In this document: positions 7,336 through 8,622 of the stretch, one piece after another
Layout: the number at the start of each line of letters is the position of its first letter
How positions within the stretch are numbered: the stretch's first letter is position 1
The notes under the pieces: generated by a model
Database searches by the model: none
Told to the model about the DNA's origin: nothing
The model's input: only the letters and a program-made list of their open reading frames with translations
Program-made: the position numbers and the translations under genes
Assembly (NCBI GenBank): GCA_964437215.1
Contig: CAYTFZ010000105.1
Span: forward strand, 1 to 8,622
Origin: JAAYAN01 sp964437215
Lineage (GTDB): Bacteria > Bacteroidota > Ignavibacteria > Ignavibacteriales > Melioribacteraceae
DNA length: 8,622 nucleotides
Direction of reading: 5' to 3'

Positions 7336-8622
7336 CTATTTTTTGAAAACTACTTTTTCACCAGTGTAAGTGATTGTTTTATCAAATTGACTTGAAGCNN
7401 NNNNNNNNNNNNNNNNNNNNNNNNNNNNNNNNNNNNNNNNNNNNNNNNNNNNNNNNNNNNNNNNNNNNNNNNNNNNNNNNNNNNNNNNNNNNNNNNNNGC
7501 AACAATTTGTTTCTTAAATGAATCCCAATTTCCGCCGATATCGCCAGACCAATTAATTGTGCCGTATCTTTGCTGTCCCGAAAAAGCCGAGCGGGTAAGT
7601 ATGCATACTCTTTTAGCATCGGTTGCCTCACGCTGTCCTTCATAAACTGATTTACTGACAAACAATGGGTATGTAAGTCTGTAAAAATCTCCGGGACCAA
7701 GAAAAGTCATAGTTTTGTGTAAAGCGTCATTTTCTGGCTCTGTGGCGTCCATCCACCAGGAATCTACACCGTATTCAAAAAGATTGTCTTTCAATGTTTT
7801 CCAATATGCCTCTCTGGTTAAAGGATTAAAATAATCGAGCCATTTTGTATCCGGAATAAAAAGATTTTTTGAAAGGAAATCTTTCCCGATTGAAGAATTT
7901 TTATCAGGATTTGACCAGATAGAAATATTAAAATGCGCGTTTAAATCGTGTATTTCCTTAATGAACTTTTCAGGATCAGCATAATTTGTGCTGTCGAATA
8001 CTGGAACACCCCAGCCGTTATTTCCCCAATACTGCCAGTCTTGAACAATAACATCCATCGGTAAATTTCTTTTGCGGAATTCTTTAACTGTTTCGGTTAA
8101 ATGATTTCCCGAAGTGTATCTTTCTCTGCACTGCCAAAATCCATAAGCCCAGCGGGGAAGCATCGGGACGTTTCCCGAAAGATTTCTGTAAGTAGAAATT
8201 ACTTCATCGGCAGAAGGTCCGTAAAAAATTGTATAATCAAGCATTTTAGTATGCGGCGAACGGAATGTTGTTAAATCGTCAGAAAGCTTCCAAAATAATT
8301 CCGGAATATTTTCCGTTTTGCATACAACTTGAATATCGTGTTCACCTGATTTCAGATTTACTAATTTCCCGATTGTAGGAGGAAGCCAAAGATTGCTTAA
8401 ATCGATTACAGGTTCACCGTCAATTACAACTGACTGGCGGTTATCCATATCCCCTAGATTCAGGAAGATTGAATATTCGCCGTCTTTCGGAACAGAAAAT
8501 TTCCCTTGATAAAGCGACTGGTTTTGCGAAATTGTTTTCGTTCCGGCAGTTGTTGTTACTTCGGCAGTTTTATTTTCCTTGTTCTCTACTTTGTCTTGTT
8601 TGTACAATTCAATTTTATTATC
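7336..8622 (-). CDS. GH31 alpha-xylosidase-type glycoside hydrolase with PA14-like insert (5' partial, internal gap)
   Basis: The frame is open to the window edge (first codons D-N-K-I-E-L), so the true start lies outside; the TTG at 8605-8607 is internal. Counting from the edge, codons about 37-110 (YQGKFSVP...GEYSIFL...IDGEPVIDL) resemble the PA14-type insert of bacterial GH31 alpha-xylosidases. The N-terminal domain then resumes at LDYTIFYGPSADEV, and the barrel starts at PRWAYGFWQCRERY with VQDWQYW. The predicted nucleophile is Asp in WWMDATEPE (codon 7747-7749) and the acid/base is Asp in NWSGDIGG (codon 7540-7542). Known relatives release alpha-1,6-xylose from the non-reducing end of xyloglucan oligosaccharides. 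A 100-N gap (7399-7498) follows the acid/base; only 20 residues, ending YTGEKVVFKK, remain after it. Family members have roughly 270-300 residues beyond the acid/base, so most of the C-terminal part is unseen. The stop lies 22 bases before the GH127 start, so the two are probably co-transcribed. GH31 is certain; xylosidase rather than glucosidase specificity is inferred from the QDWQYW/WWMDATEP signature and the PA14-like insert. Confidence 0.93.
   Translation of the reverse strand, partial: DNKIELYKQDKVENKENKTAEVTTTAGTKTISQNQSLYQGKFSVPKDGEYSIFLNLGDMDNRQSVVIDGEPVIDLSNLWLPPTIGKLVNLKSGEHDIQVVCKTENIPELFWKLSDDLTTFRSPHTKMLDYTIFYGPSADEVISTYRNLSGNVPMLPRWAYGFWQCRERYTSGNHLTETVKEFRKRNLPMDVIVQDWQYWGNNGWGVPVFDSTNYADPEKFIKEIHDLNAHFNISIWSNPDKNSSIGKDFLSKNLFIPDTKWLDYFNPLTREAYWKTLKDNLFEYGVDSWWMDATEPENDALHKTMTFLGPGDFYRLTYPLFVSKSVYEGQREATDAKRVCILTRSAFSGQQRYGTINWSGDIGGNWDSFKKQIVXXXXXXXXXXXXXXXXXXXXXXXXXXXXXXXXXXASSQFDKTITYTGEKVVFKK
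7399..7498. other. Assembly gap (100 N) inside the GH31 gene
   Basis: A run of exactly 100 N, the usual placeholder for a scaffold gap of unknown size. It removes the last part of the GH31 barrel and nearly all of the C-terminal beta domains. From family lengths the missing DNA is likely 700-900 bases, so protein lengths computed across the run are not real. Confidence 0.97.

Noticed and set aside
8605..8607. TTG as a start codon for the GH31 gene
   Set aside because: The frame is open five more codons to the window edge, and the sequence here is already inside the protein, before the PA14-like insert.
1..8622. tRNA, rRNA, CRISPR arrays, insertion sequences or integration sites
   Set aside because: The sequence is almost fully covered by five enzyme genes. 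The spacers are short, and no direct repeats, transposase motifs or RNA-like folds were seen.

Overview
The window is about 8.6 kb of low-GC DNA holding five genes. All lie on the minus strand, read from the high-coordinate end to the low, with short spacers of 22, 79, 113 and 45 bases. Every one encodes a carbohydrate-active enzyme. The four genes whose N-termini are visible all begin with signal peptides that put Gln at the likely +1 position (NA|Q, FP|Q, FP|Q, FA|Q). That is the pattern of exported proteins in the Bacteroidota/Ignavibacteriota group, and together with the base composition it points to a polysaccharide-degrading member of that group. The precise taxon cannot be fixed from the sequence. 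Two runs of exactly 100 N show that this is a scaffolded, possibly metagenome-derived assembly.

Layout in transcription order. (1) 8622-7336: GH31 enzyme of the alpha-xylosidase type with a PA14-like insert; the 5' end lies outside the window and a gap interrupts it. (2) 7313-4938: complete GH127 (DUF1680) beta-L-arabinofuranosidase-type enzyme with a C-terminal accessory domain. (3) 4858-3992: exported SASA/CE6-type carbohydrate acetylesterase. (4) 3878-582: GH2 beta-galactosidase-type enzyme with a chitobiase-C-like domain and an NPCBM-like module, interrupted by a gap. (5) 536-1: the first 178 codons of a second GH2 enzyme, running off the window.

Together the set looks like the side-chain-stripping part of a polysaccharide utilisation locus: an alpha-xylosidase, two beta-galactosidase-like enzymes, an acetylesterase and a beta-L-arabinofuranosidase. 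The linkages fit acetylated, galactosylated and possibly arabinosylated xyloglucan. The T side chain of solanaceous xyloglucan carries a terminal beta-L-Araf that a GH127 could remove. Rhamnogalacturonan II or extensin-type glycans are alternatives. No backbone endo-glucanase, SusC/SusD transporter pair or regulator is in the window.

Points worth a second look: the C-terminal NPCBM-like module of the GH2 enzyme appears to have its halves in swapped order; a 17-bp palindrome lies just downstream of a possible promoter before the esterase gene; the GH2 enzyme lacks the aglycone-site Trp of LacZ; and both N runs hide far more protein than their length implies.
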